DNA from: Tahibacter aquaticus
GTDB lineage: Bacteria; Pseudomonadota; Gammaproteobacteria; Xanthomonadales; Rhodanobacteraceae
DNA length: 64,000 nucleotides
Direction: 5' to 3'
Assembly (NCBI RefSeq): GCF_004363655.1
Contig: NZ_SNZH01000010.1
Coordinates: 186,001-250,000 of the forward strand
Shown here: one piece after another, positions 1 to 8,544 of the stretch
How positions within the stretch are numbered: the stretch's first letter is position 1
How the letters are laid out: every line of letters begins with the position of its first letter
Made by a program: the position numbers and the translations under genes
The notes under the pieces: model-generated
Database searches by the model: none
What the model saw: only the letters and a program-made list of their open reading frames with translations
What the model was told of the DNA's origin: nothing

Positions 1-2
1 GT

Positions 3-329
3 GATGCACGCAGCGCAGCGCAGCAGGCACTCGCTTCGGTAGGCCTGGAAAAACGCCTGCACCACTATCCGCACCAGTTGTCCGGCGGCGAGCAGCAGCG
101 CGTGGCGATTGCGCGCGCCTTCGTGCATTCGCCGCGGCTGCTGTTCGCCGACGAGCCGACCGGCAACCTGGATGCGCGCACCGGCCGCGCGGTTTCGGAT
201 CTGCTGTTCGATCTCAACCAGGCGCGCGGCACTACGCTCATCCTGGTCACCCACGATCTGAATCTGGCCCAGCGCTGCCGCCATGTGGTGCGCCTGGACG
301 GCGGTCGCCGCGTGGACGAGGCCGCATGA
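3..329 (+). CDS. ABC transporter ATP-binding protein (LolD/YbbA type), 3' part
   Basis: This is the C-terminal 108 residues of an ABC ATPase; the open frame runs off the left edge, so the start and the Walker A motif lie outside the window. The signature motif LSGGE, a Walker B (LLFADEP), the D-loop (TGNLD) and the H-loop (THD) are all present in order. The TGNLD form is usual in LolD/MacB/YbbA-type ATPases that partner FtsX-type permeases. The stop overlaps the start of the next gene (ATGA), so the two are translationally coupled and very probably form one transporter energised in the cytoplasm. By analogy with YbbA-YbbP the substrate could be a hydrophobic or lipid-linked molecule, but nothing in the sequence shows it. 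Confidence 0.93.
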   Translation, partial: DARSAAQQALASVGLEKRLHHYPHQLSGGEQQRVAIARAFVHSPRLLFADEPTGNLDARTGRAVSDLLFDLNQARGTTLILVTHDLNLAQRCRHVVRLDGGRRVDEAA

Positions 330-2803
330 ATATCTTCCGCTTTGCCGCGCGCGCGCTGCGGCGCGAATTCCGCCATGGCGAATTGCGCACGCTGGCTGCG
401 GCGCTGGTGCTGGCCGTGGCCGCGCTCACCGCCGTGGCCACGCTGGGCCAGCGGGTGGAACGTGCCATCGTGGCGAGTGCGGCCGAACTGATCGGCGGCG
501 ATCTCGGCGTATCGGCGCGGCGCGAGATTGCGCCGGAGTTTTCCGCCGAAGCACAACGCCTGAATCTGCAGCAGAACCGCAGCGCCGAATTTCCCAGCGT
601 GGTGTTTGCCGACGGCAAGAGCCAGCTGGCCCAGGTCAGCGCCACCGATGCGAGCTATCCGCTGCGCGGCGTGCTGCGCATCCGCGGCAGCGACGGCAGC
701 GAGCGCGACGTCAACGCACCCGGCCCCGGCCAGGCCTACGCGGACGGACTGCTGATCAATGCGCTGGGCCTCAAGCTCGGCGACTCGCTGGAACTCGCCG
801 GCAAGCCGTTGACCATCGCCGGCGAAATCCTGCGCCAGCCCGACGGCGGGCAGATGTTTTCGCTGGCGCCGCGGCTGATCGTGGCGCTGGACGATGCCCA
901 GTCCAGCGGCCTGCTCGGCGTCGGCAGCCGCGCGCGGCACAAGCTGATGCTGGCTGGCGATGCGGCCGCGCTGGCGCAATTCCAGGCTTTCGCCAAGGCA
1001 AACCTGAAAGACGGCGCGCAACTCGTCACCGTGGCCGAGGCACAGCAGAACCTGCGCACCGCATTCGAGCGCGGCGAATCCTTCCTGCGCCTGGCCGCAT
1101 TGCTGTCGGCCCTGCTGTCCGGCATCGCCGTCGCCCTCGCGGCGCAGCGTTATGCGCGACGCAAGATCGACGAGGTCGCCCTGCTGCGCGCGCTTGGCCT
1201 GGGCAAGCACCGCGTACTCGCCAGCCTGAGCCTGACCGTGCTGATGCTCGGCCTGCCCGCCTGCCTGACCGGCGCCGGCATCGGCCTGCTACTGCAGCAG
1301 ATCGTGCTGAACTACGCCGGCAACCTGCTGCCCGCCGCGGCGCCGGCAACCAGCCTGCTGCCGGCACTCGCGGCGATCGCGGTTGGCCTGGCCGTGCTGG
1401 TCGGCTTCGCCCTGCCGCCGCTGGCGCGCCTGCGCGACGTGCCGCCGATGCGTGTATTCCAGCGCGCGGTCGGCCTGCGTCCGCGCCGTTTCGACCTGCT
1501 GTACCTGCTGCCGCCTGCGGTCGCGTTCGGCCTGATCATGACGCAAAGTGGAAATAGCACCATTGCGTCGGCACTGGCCGGCAGCCTGCTCGGCGTTACC
1601 GCGGCCACGGTCTGCGCCGGCCTGCTGCTGATCGTGCTGCTGCGCCGCCTGGGCCGCAGCCTGCCGGGGGCCTTGCGTTTTGGCCTGGCCAATCTGGCCC
1701 GTCGCCGCGGCCTGAGCCTGATCCAGGCCACGGCACTGGCATTGAGCTTTACCGCACTGCTGCTGCTCGCCGTCGTCGGCCCCGGCCTGCTCGCCGCCTG
1801 GCGCGCCGACCTGCCGCCGCAGACGCCGAACCATTTCCTGCTCAATCTGCAGACCGAACAGCGCACCAGCGTGGAAACGCAATTGCAAAACCTCGGCGCG
1901 AAAAATTTGAATGTGTTGCCGCTGGCCGTCGGCAAACTCGTCGCCATCAACGGCAAGGCTCCGCGTGCGGAAGACTACGAAGACCGCCGCGCCGCCGGCT
2001 GGATCAACGGCGAGACGCGACTGTCCTGGAGCCCTGCCCTGCCCGAATCCAATGTGCTCAAGGGCGGCGCCTGGTTCGACGGCAAGGCCACCGCGCCGCA
2101 GATTTCGGTAGAGCAGATGTGGATCGACATGCTTGGTCTGAAACTCGGCGACACGCTGAGTTTCACCATCGGCGACCGCCGCATCGATGCACAGATCAGC
2201 AGCATCCGCCAGGTCGACTGGACCTCGTTCCGGGTGAATTTCTTCGTCCTGCTCGATCCGGCCACTGCAGCCGAACTGCCGCACAGCCTGATCGCAAGCT
2301 ATTGGCTGCCGGCGGAACGAACGGTGGAACTGCGCAGTATTTCGCGGCAATTTCCCAATTTGTCGATGATCGACATCAACGCGATTCTCGACCGCGTGCG
2401 CGACATCATCGATCGCGTCAGCAGCGCCGTGATGGCAGTACTCGGCTTCAGCCTGCTGGCCGGCCTGCTGGTGCTGATTGCCGCCCTGAACGTGAGTGCG
2501 GAGGAGCGCCGCTTCGAGACCGCGCTGCTGCGCACGCTGGGCGCAAAGCGTGGACAGCTGCTGTCCACGGTACTCGGCGAATTTGCCCTGCTCGGCCTGA
2601 TCGCCGGCCTGATCGCGGCCCTCGGTGCAATCAGCGCAGGCCTGTCGCTGGGCCGCGGCGTTTTCCGCATCGCCTGGCATCCGCCGCTGCTGTCGTTCGC
2701 CATCGGCGTAGTCGCGGCGGTGGCCTTGGTCACCTTCGCCGGCTGGCTCGGTACGCGGCGCATTGCGCGTACTTCGCCGGTGCTGGTATTGCGCAAGGAA
2801 TAG
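326..2803 (+). CDS. FtsX-like permease, YbbP family (825 aa)
   Basis: This is the inner-membrane permease partner of the preceding ATPase. It has an N-terminal membrane segment (about residues 20-42), a large extracytoplasmic part, a first FtsX-type membrane block around 255-375, further hydrophobic helices at about 395-490, another large extracytoplasmic region, and a second FtsX block around 695-825. Both blocks carry the typical coupling sequence (about 283-291 and 733-740, containing ALLRALG and ALLRTLG). The double FtsX architecture and length match YbbP-type permeases rather than LolC/E or MacB, which are shorter. The ATG overlaps the stop of the ATPase gene. The substrate is not known for most of this family. 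Confidence 0.92.
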   Translation: MNIFRFAARALRREFRHGELRTLAAALVLAVAALTAVATLGQRVERAIVASAAELIGGDLGVSARREIAPEFSAEAQRLNLQQNRSAEFPSVVFADGKSQLAQVSATDASYPLRGVLRIRGSDGSERDVNAPGPGQAYADGLLINALGLKLGDSLELAGKPLTIAGEILRQPDGGQMFSLAPRLIVALDDAQSSGLLGVGSRARHKLMLAGDAAALAQFQAFAKANLKDGAQLVTVAEAQQNLRTAFERGESFLRLAALLSALLSGIAVALAAQRYARRKIDEVALLRALGLGKHRVLASLSLTVLMLGLPACLTGAGIGLLLQQIVLNYAGNLLPAAAPATSLLPALAAIAVGLAVLVGFALPPLARLRDVPPMRVFQRAVGLRPRRFDLLYLLPPAVAFGLIMTQSGNSTIASALAGSLLGVTAATVCAGLLLIVLLRRLGRSLPGALRFGLANLARRRGLSLIQATALALSFTALLLLAVVGPGLLAAWRADLPPQTPNHFLLNLQTEQRTSVETQLQNLGAKNLNVLPLAVGKLVAINGKAPRAEDYEDRRAAGWINGETRLSWSPALPESNVLKGGAWFDGKATAPQISVEQMWIDMLGLKLGDTLSFTIGDRRIDAQISSIRQVDWTSFRVNFFVLLDPATAAELPHSLIASYWLPAERTVELRSISRQFPNLSMIDINAILDRVRDIIDRVSSAVMAVLGFSLLAGLLVLIAALNVSAEERRFETALLRTLGAKRGQLLSTVLGEFALLGLIAGLIAALGAISAGLSLGRGVFRIAWHPPLLSFAIGVVAAVALVTFAGWLGTRRIARTSPVLVLRKE

Positions 2804-2827
2804 CTAGGATTGGAAACGCACAAAAAG

Positions 2828-2853
2828 AAACCGGCCTCGCGCCGGTTTTTTTT
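2828..2853 (+). terminator. Rho-independent terminator after the ABC/FtsX operon
   Basis: An 8-bp perfect stem (AAACCGGC/GCCGGTTT) with a 5-base loop is followed by a run of T, 25 bases after the permease stop. It ends the operon that starts left of the window. Confidence 0.85.
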
Positions 2854-3198
2854 ACAGATTGTTGTTGCAACGATCCGCTCGACAACTTCAAATGGAAAAT
2901 TCATCAATACCGAAACGTACGCATAGCTCCGAAAATTCCGTGATAGCATCGGCTCAATTGGATTTACGCCGGTCTGCCCACGCTTCATGCGACAGTATTC
3001 AGAGTCCAAACGATGTGCCCTCTTCCCTCCAGCATTCCGCCGTTGTGCTTGAAATCACGCACATAAGTCATCGCACAGTTTTTCAACCCTTTCTACATTT
3101 TCTTAGCCGCGACCGCTAGCTTCCTGATTTTTTGGATACCTCAGGATACGAGAGCGGAAATTTGCGGGCTTCAGAACGCGGTCTACGACGTCATCTTT
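2854..3198. other. Intergenic stretch at the left edge of an AT-richer island
   Basis: No convincing gene. The sequence is visibly poorer in G+C than the flanking genes. From 3067 it is open in the frame of the next gene and would encode a strongly hydrophobic, signal-peptide-like stretch (about 3076-3150, including FYIFLAATASFLIFW), but no ATG, GTG or TTG precedes that stretch in frame; a TAA lies at 3064. Confidence 0.5.
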
Positions 3199-4104
3199 GT
3201 GGATGGATTCAACAGTCCGACCAGCACCGGCTTGGGGCCTGCCTACGGTAACGTCGGTGCGCCAGCGAGCGGTATTGCCCCAACTATCAGCATCACCTCT
3301 CCTACTGGCGGCAGCTTGACCGGACGGCACGTTCAAATCAGCGGCACAATCTCCGGACAGCCTAACGTCGGCGTAGCCGTGAATGGCGAACGCGCCTACG
3401 TCTACAACGGCACGTTCCTGACGCGTACGCTGACGCTCGACGCAACAACAAGCCAACTTTCCGCGGTGGCCACGACTCCCGATGGACTTTCAGCAACCGC
3501 CAGTACGACGATCAGTGTATCCAGCATCGAACCGGACGCTACGTTGGAAGCCGACGCGGATGCAGGCTTCGCGCCACTACCTGTAGGTTTTGCCATTCGC
3601 CTACGCCCGGGCCTAGAGTTGACTGCACAAAATATAATCATAGATTATTCCACCGATAGAACCCCCGACTACAACGGTTCAAGCCCCATCCCGCTGACCA
3701 TGTACGCAGGCCCAGGCGTATATACGGCAACAGCCGACATCACGCTGTCGGACAACAGCCATCGCATCGTGAGCCGCAAGGTCATCGCTGTTGACTTGGC
3801 AGAGCAAAGAACGAACGTCTGCTCCGTATATGCCAACCTGAAAGCCAGGCTGGTCGCGCAGGACGCTGCCGGAGCCGTGCGATCGGTTACCGGCGGGCTC
3901 CACCCCAAACTCCTGGCATTTTTCACGGCGATGGGAGCGAAAATGCCCATTGCCGGCGCAGGTCTTGGCACACTTGCCGATGGCACCCTCGGACTCGATG
4001 GAGCGGACGTGGTGGCAGTCCGCGAAGTTTCCGGCAAGTTGCGCGGCTATCCTATTCACTTCACGCGGGATGCCACCGGCGTCTGGCGCATCGATGCGAT
4101 GTGA
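3199..4104 (+). CDS. Secreted-type protein with Ig-like domain; start unresolved
   Basis: The product is not recognised at family level. From the GTG at 3199 it gives 301 residues. Residues about 28-110 look like a bacterial Ig-like beta-sandwich (ITSPTGGSLTG, then alternating beta-type segments). The rest is a second all-beta region ending in a small domain with FFTAMGAKMP and a wet-lab-unknown C-terminus. The open frame extends upstream to 3067 and would add a hydrophobic signal-like segment and the sequence DVIFVDGFN, but without a usable start codon, so the 5' end may be degraded, frameshifted or begin at a non-standard codon. The gene is followed after 10 bases by a small membrane protein gene. 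Codon use is AT-richer than in the surrounding core genes, which suggests transfer. Confidence 0.6.
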   Translation: MDGFNSPTSTGLGPAYGNVGAPASGIAPTISITSPTGGSLTGRHVQISGTISGQPNVGVAVNGERAYVYNGTFLTRTLTLDATTSQLSAVATTPDGLSATASTTISVSSIEPDATLEADADAGFAPLPVGFAIRLRPGLELTAQNIIIDYSTDRTPDYNGSSPIPLTMYAGPGVYTATADITLSDNSHRIVSRKVIAVDLAEQRTNVCSVYANLKARLVAQDAAGAVRSVTGGLHPKLLAFFTAMGAKMPIAGAGLGTLADGTLGLDGADVVAVREVSGKLRGYPIHFTRDATGVWRIDAM

Positions 4105-4114
4105 GAAAGCAACT

Positions 4115-4471
4115 ATGAACTCACCGCTTCGCGAAGCCCCCCCCATCCCTCCCACCGACCGCTTGGCCGCAAGCGCTCGCCCACGCGGCCTGGGCGGCTG
4201 GCTTGGGCCTATGGTCCTTGCCGCGAATGTTGTGGCAACCGCTGTCGTTGTCTTCGCTTTCGTAACGCCGTCCGCCTTCAATCCGCCGAGCGTCGGCGCG
4301 CTTTACGGCTACGCCTACATTGGGTCGTTGGTACTGTCGGTAGGCGGCGGTCTAGCGCTGATGATTCGGCAGAACAATCCCTGGTGGCTGCTGACGCTCC
4401 CTTGGGCCGTCGTGCTCGTCGCCGTGCTTTTGGCCATTGCTCGTGCAATGGGCGTTGCGTCGATGCATTGA
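4115..4471 (+). CDS. Small hypothetical membrane protein (118 aa)
   Basis: No recognised family. A Pro-rich N-terminus (about 30 residues) is followed by three predicted membrane helices at about 31-52, 62-81 and 90-112; the loop between the last two carries RQNNPWW. The ATG at 4115 is preceded by GAGAAAG at good spacing, so it is preferred over the longer in-frame opening at 3950. It sits 10 bases after the Ig-like gene and just ahead of the next start-like GTG at 4500, so it is probably part of a small operon that the IS element interrupts. Confidence 0.65.
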   Translation: MNSPLREAPPIPPTDRLAASARPRGLGGWLGPMVLAANVVATAVVVFAFVTPSAFNPPSVGALYGYAYIGSLVLSVGGGLALMIRQNNPWWLLTLPWAVVLVAVLLAIARAMGVASMH

Positions 4472-4499
4472 CGCTGGTTTGCCGACTAAGGAATTCACA

Positions 4500-4536
4500 G
4501 TGAACCGGATCTCACTATGGACACTGTTGGGCTTAG
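4500..4536 (+). pseudogene. 5' stub of a gene cut by the IS5 element
   Basis: A GTG start with an upstream AAGGAATT ribosome-binding-like sequence opens a frame reading MNRISLWTLLGL, which looks like the beginning of a signal peptide. It runs directly into the left end of the IS at 4537. The last four bases before the IS are TTAG, which fits the YTAR target preference of IS5 elements. The likely continuation is at 5705, right of the IS. Confidence 0.5.
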
Positions 4537-4554
4537 GGAAGGTCTGAACAAGTC
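4537..4554 (+). repeat. Left terminal inverted repeat of the IS5 element
   Basis: GGAAGGTCTGAACAAGTC; it matches the complement of 5687-5704 at 16 of 18 positions. Confidence 0.85.
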
Positions 4555-4657
4555 AGCGCCACGCGCCAAAAGTGCTATTTCGCGCCGTGCGCGCTGGAAT
4601 TGACCACGAATTCGGAAGAATCGCAGCGCGAAGGCCGCAATTTGCGGCCTTTCGCCC

Positions 4658-5644
4658 TCAACAAGCGACCTGCGGACGCAACTTCCCCGTCATCGCCAAC
4701 AATCGCTTTCTCGCCATCCACAGATTCGATAGCGCGAACAGTGTTACGACCTGCGCTGTGTTCTTCGCCAATCCCTTGAAGCGAACCATCACGTAGCCGA
4801 ACTGGCGCTTCACCACACGGAATGGATGCTCACCCATCGCTCGGATGCTGGCCTTCTGCTTCTCCGCTTGCTCGATCACCAGCTTCTCTCGCCCTTCCGG
4901 CATGGCCTTCACGCTGCCGCGCTTGCGCGCAATCTTCCACTCCAGACCTTTGCGCGCAGCGCTCTTGTCCGCACCGCTATAGCCCGCATCCGCGTACACC
5001 ACCTGCTCCTTGCCGTGTAGCAGGTATTCCGCTTCAGTGACGTCTGCCTCGTTGGCCGCCGTCGTCGTTACCGTGTGCACCAGGCCTGAATCTACATCAA
5101 CACCGATGTGCGCCTTCATGCCGAAATACCACTGCTCGCCTTTCTTCGTCTGATGCATCTCCGGATCACGCTCTCCCTCGGCATTCTTGGTCGAACTCGG
5201 CGCCGAGATGATCGTTGCATCCACGATCGTTCCCCGCTTGAGCAGCAGACCTTTCCGCGACAGATACCCGTTCACCCGCGCCAGAATCTCCGGCGCCAGC
5301 TCGAACGTCTCCAGTAACCGACGGAAGTTCAGAATCGTCGTCTCGTCCGGAATCGGCTTGGTCAGCGAAAAACCAGCGAACTGGCGCATCGATGCGATCT
5401 CGTACAGCGCTTCTTCCATCGCCGGATCGCTCAGCCCGAACCAGTTCTGCATCAGATGAACCTTCAGCATCGCCTTCAGTGGATACGGCGGCCGACCGTT
5501 ACCCGCCTTCGGATACACCGGCTCAATCAGGTTCAGCAGAATCGTCCACGGAATGATCTGCTCCATCTCCGCCAGGAACGTCTCACGGCGCGTCCGCTTG
5601 CGCTTGCTCGCGTACTCCGAATCACCGAAGCTCATCTGCGACAT
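4658..5644 (-). CDS. IS5-family transposase (328 aa)
   Basis: Full-length DDE transposase of the IS5 group. An N-terminal DUF772-type region (about 30-110, with GRPPYPLKAMLKVHLMQNWF) is followed by the catalytic core. The acidic residues appear in the expected contexts: D in TIVDATI, D in VYADAGY, and E in MGEHPFR followed by the K/R-rich helix and GLAKNTAQ. No stop or frameshift interrupts it, so the element may still be active. It is transcribed opposite to the genes on either side. Start at 5644, about 40 bases inside the right inverted repeat. Confidence 0.93.
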   Translation of the reverse strand: MSQMSFGDSEYASKRKRTRRETFLAEMEQIIPWTILLNLIEPVYPKAGNGRPPYPLKAMLKVHLMQNWFGLSDPAMEEALYEIASMRQFAGFSLTKPIPDETTILNFRRLLETFELAPEILARVNGYLSRKGLLLKRGTIVDATIISAPSSTKNAEGERDPEMHQTKKGEQWYFGMKAHIGVDVDSGLVHTVTTTAANEADVTEAEYLLHGKEQVVYADAGYSGADKSAARKGLEWKIARKRGSVKAMPEGREKLVIEQAEKQKASIRAMGEHPFRVVKRQFGYVMVRFKGLAKNTAQVVTLFALSNLWMARKRLLAMTGKLRPQVAC

Positions 5645-5686
5645 CGACCGGTTCCTGATGGCGGGTTGACGCTATTTCAGCACAAG

Positions 5687-5704
5687 GACTTGTTCAGAGG
5701 TTCC
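5687..5704 (-). repeat. Right terminal inverted repeat of the IS5 element
   Basis: The complement reads GGAACCTCTGAACAAGTC; only two positions differ from the left end. Confidence 0.85.
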
Positions 5705-6436
5705 GAAGCGGATGGCATCGCGCTGGGCACGTACGACGTCAGCGAACCGACGTTCGTTTCCTTCTGGAACAACACCGACTATTTCTGGAATGGCACGAAC
5801 TATATGCCGCAGTTCGCGACGTACCCGTTGCGCAATGTGTACTCATTTTATGCGTGCGCGGGCTCTCCTTCGAAATTACTGTTCCGCTTTGCCGGTGCCA
5901 GCGGCGCCGTTGCGTTGGGCATCCCACCCCAGCCAGGCCATCTGCGGCTCGCCTTGATTGTCGGCCGACCGGACAACGCCACCCAGCGATTCCCCATACG
6001 CGCCGTTCCTGTGATGCAGACGTCGCCGCACGCCTCGCTCCGTTCGTCTTTCACGCGCGGACAATATCGCCAGGCAAGCAAGGAAATCGTAGCCCCTTCT
6101 GTGCTCGCAACACCCTACGAAAACTGCTTCGTAAGCCCGCCGCCAACCGGCGTGGATACGTGGTGCTTCGACCCGATACAAAAACGCCGCGGCCTGCTCT
6201 GGGGCGACATTGCACAACCTATCTACTGGAGCACTTCCGCAGGTGCAGGCGACGGACCCGATGTGGACAGCGTTCCGTTGCCGGTGTTTTCCTCCGCCAC
6301 CCCGCGCGATGGCGGCGAAATCAAGTTCAATGACGCTGGCGCGCTGCAGAACTGTCCGTCTCAACCCGCTTCCGCGCCGGAGGACGAGGGCAAGATTCAA
6401 ATGCGAGAGGAACAGGCCATCCTTGGACTCCCCTGA
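5705..6436 (+). pseudogene. 3' part of an IS-interrupted gene of unknown function
   Basis: An open frame continues from inside the IS to 6436, but only the part right of the IS can be native. It encodes about 243 residues (starting EADGIALGTYDV) with many aromatic residues and Asn in the first 50 (around TFVSFWNNTDYFWNG), several Cys and no recognisable motif. The composition suggests a secreted protein. If the 4-base flank is taken as the target duplication, the frame joins exactly to the stub at 4500-4536, giving TLLGL followed by ADGIALG. The gene has no start of its own, so it is called a pseudogene. Alternatively it belongs to an unrelated locus brought here by IS recombination. Confidence 0.6.
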
Positions 6437-6726
6437 GCGCAAGCTTCGAACCTTCGCCCATATTGGCGATGCCACCGGCGCTCCGCTTGCGCACTGCACC
6501 AGCAGCGCACTCGTGTGTCGGTCTGTGCAGTACAGCGCGGGCACGGACTGGCTGGATGAGCTCTGTCGCATGGAGCGCTGGTGCTGGTGTCGCGCAAGGC
6601 AAGGAATGATGCGGCAGCGCAGTTGCTCGAGTCCGGGCCACCTGACCTGGACTCGCCGGTGCCAACCCGGGAGAGCATCCACGTCGCGCTAGACTCTGCG
6701 GTCGCACAACGCGCAAGGAGTCCGCC
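6437..6726. other. Intergenic stretch closing the accessory island
   Basis: About 290 bases without a supportable gene. G+C rises again towards the right end. A good ribosome-binding sequence (AAGGAG at 6714-6719) belongs to the next gene. No terminator or repeat was seen. Confidence 0.5.
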
Positions 6727-7647
6727 ATGTCCGCACCGCATATCGCCCTGGTCACCGCCCGCGCCGCGCGCGATCTCGACGAAGACCTGCCGCCGCTGGT
6801 CAAGGCGCTGCAGCGCGCCGGCGCCGAAGTGGCCGTGGTCGACTGGGACGATGCACAGGCCGACTGGGGCCGCTATTCGCTCGTGCTGCTGCGTTCGCCC
6901 TGGGACTACAGCGACCGCCTGGCCGAATTCCTCGCCTGGGCCGAGCGTGCCGCCACGCAGACGCTGCTGCTCAATCCGCCGCCGATACTGCGCTGGAATA
7001 CCGACAAGCATTACCTGGGCGAACTGGCCGGCGCCGGCATCGCCACGGTGCCCGGCGAATTCGCCGAACCCGGCGCCGACGCCACTGCCGCGCTGGATGC
7101 GTTCCTCGCCGCGTATGCGTCCGGCCAGGACGACTTCGAATTCGTGATCAAGCCCTGCGTCGGCGCCGGTTCGCGCGATGCGCAGCGCCATGTGGCCAGC
7201 GCGCGCGATGCCGCCCTGGCGCATCTGCGGCGGCTGCTCGACGCTGGCCGCAGTGCGCTGCTGCAGCCCTATCTGGCGCGCGTGGACGAGCACGGCGAGA
7301 CCGCGCTGCTCTGGTTCAATGGCGAGTTCAGCCATGCCATCCGCAAGGGGCCGCTGCTGCGCCGCGGCGAGGATTCCACCCGCGCCCTGTTCGCAGCGGA
7401 GCACATCACCGCGCGCCTGCCCAGCCCGGCGGAAATGCAGCTGGCGCGCGAAACGCTGGCCCGGATTCCGTCGCAAGACCCGCTGCTGTACGTGCGCGTA
7501 GACCTGATCCAGGACGCCGGCGGCAGCCCGCGTCTTCTGGAGCTTGAACTCAGCGAGCCCTCCCTATTCTTCGCCCACGGCGCCGGCTCAGCCGACCGTT
7601 TCGCCGCCGCCATCCTGCTGCGGCTGCAAGCTGTCCGGACCAACTGA
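6727..7647 (+). CDS. ATP-grasp ligase, DcsG/RimK-like (306 aa)
   Basis: An ATP-grasp-fold protein of the kind annotated as glutathione-synthetase-like or O-ureido-serine cyclo-ligase-like. N-terminal pre-ATP-grasp domain about 1-95 (ALVTARAARDLDED; LLRSPWDY at about 57-64). The ATP-grasp part has NTDKHYL around 96, the lysine segment FVIKPCVGAGSRD around 140, and the Mg-binding end LLELELSEPSLFF around 278. Such proteins join a carboxylate to an amine or hydroxylamine through an acyl-phosphate. The partner substrate cannot be read from the sequence, and there is no biosynthetic cluster around it. ATG at 6727, with AAGGAG seven bases upstream. It stands alone, 89 bases before etfB. Confidence 0.8.
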   Translation: MSAPHIALVTARAARDLDEDLPPLVKALQRAGAEVAVVDWDDAQADWGRYSLVLLRSPWDYSDRLAEFLAWAERAATQTLLLNPPPILRWNTDKHYLGELAGAGIATVPGEFAEPGADATAALDAFLAAYASGQDDFEFVIKPCVGAGSRDAQRHVASARDAALAHLRRLLDAGRSALLQPYLARVDEHGETALLWFNGEFSHAIRKGPLLRRGEDSTRALFAAEHITARLPSPAEMQLARETLARIPSQDPLLYVRVDLIQDAGGSPRLLELELSEPSLFFAHGAGSADRFAAAILLRLQAVRTN

Positions 7648-7736
7648 CCTGCCGCGGCCCGCCCGGCGCGGTAGAATCAGCGGCTTTCCGGCCGCGGCCC
7701 GCGCCGCTTTCCCTCATCCAGAACGGAATCCGTTGC

Positions 7737-8483
7737 ATGAAGATCCTCGTCGGCTATAAGCGCGTTGTCGATTACAACGTGCGCATCCAGGTCAAACCGG
7801 ACGGCTCCGGTGTGGTCACCGAAGGCGTCAAGCTGTCGGCCAATCCTTTCGACGAAATTGCCCTGGAAGAAGCGCTGCGCCTGCGCGAGAAGGGCATCGC
7901 GACCGACGTCGTGGTCGCCACCATCGGCCCGGCCGACTGCCAGGCGCACCTGCGCAACGGCCTCGCCATGGGCGCCAACCGCGCCATCCACGTGGTCACC
8001 AGCGAAGCGATACAGCCGCTGACCGCCGCCCGCACCCTGCTCAAGCTGATCGAGAAAGAACAGCCCGACCTGGTCATCCTGGGCAAGCAGGCCATCGACG
8101 ACGACTGCAACCAGACCGGCCAGATGCTTGCCGCATTGTGGAACCGTCCACAAGCCACGTTTGCCTCCAAGGTGGAGATTTCCGGCAGCACGGCCAAGGT
8201 CACGCGCGAAGTCGACGCAGGCCTGGAAACCATCGAGATCGATCTGCCCGCGGTAATCACCACCGACCTGCGCCTGAACGAGCCACGCTTCACCAAGCTG
8301 CCCGACATCATGAAGGCCAAAAGCAAGCCGCTGGAAAGCATTCCGCTGGAAAGCCTCGGCGTGGAATCGGGCGACAGCCTGAAGACCACTGCCTATGCCG
8401 CACCGCCCAAGCGCAGCAAGGGCGTGATGGTCAAGGACGTGGCCGAACTGGTAGCGCTGCTGAAGACCAAGGGCCTGGTGTAA
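7737..8483 (+). CDS. etfB: Electron transfer flavoprotein beta subunit
   Basis: The 248-residue protein starts MKILVGYKRVVDYNVRI and has the usual EtfB layout, with the AMP/FAD-interface region DLVILGKQAIDDDCNQTGQM at about 103-122 and the recognition-loop area near 185-205 (ITTDLRLNEPRF). With EtfA it forms a soluble FAD/AMP heterodimer that passes electrons from acyl-CoA and related dehydrogenases to ETF-quinone oxidoreductase. It is followed by etfA after 61 bases. Length and order match proteobacterial etfBA. No ETF-QO or dehydrogenase gene is adjacent here. Confidence 0.96.
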   Translation: MKILVGYKRVVDYNVRIQVKPDGSGVVTEGVKLSANPFDEIALEEALRLREKGIATDVVVATIGPADCQAHLRNGLAMGANRAIHVVTSEAIQPLTAARTLLKLIEKEQPDLVILGKQAIDDDCNQTGQMLAALWNRPQATFASKVEISGSTAKVTREVDAGLETIEIDLPAVITTDLRLNEPRFTKLPDIMKAKSKPLESIPLESLGVESGDSLKTTAYAAPPKRSKGVMVKDVAELVALLKTKGLV

Positions 8484-8544
8484 TTCCTCCGCCCGGGCTG
8501 CCGCGCATCGCGCCGGCCGGGGCAGAACCAACGGGATAAAGTTC

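Larger units (their letters stand above)
4537..5704. mobile_element. IS5-family insertion sequence, complete (1168 bp)
   Basis: The element is bounded by imperfect 18-bp terminal inverted repeats, GGAAGGTCTGAACAAGTC at 4537-4554 and its near complement at 5687-5704 (16 of 18 matching). It contains one full transposase gene on the minus strand. Size and ends fit the IS5 family as found in xanthomonads. The flanking tetranucleotides are TTAG on the left and GAAG on the right, so a clean 4-bp target duplication is not visible. That could mean mutation after insertion, or recombination between two copies. Confidence 0.88.

Noticed and set aside
2859-3119. 86-codon frame in the intergenic stretch after the FtsX permease
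   Set aside because: TTG start, no ribosome-binding site, no domain pattern, and it crosses the hydrophobic leader-like frame of the next gene.
4822-5459. Several short plus-strand frames inside the IS
   Set aside because: They are antisense to the intact transposase and have no independent support.
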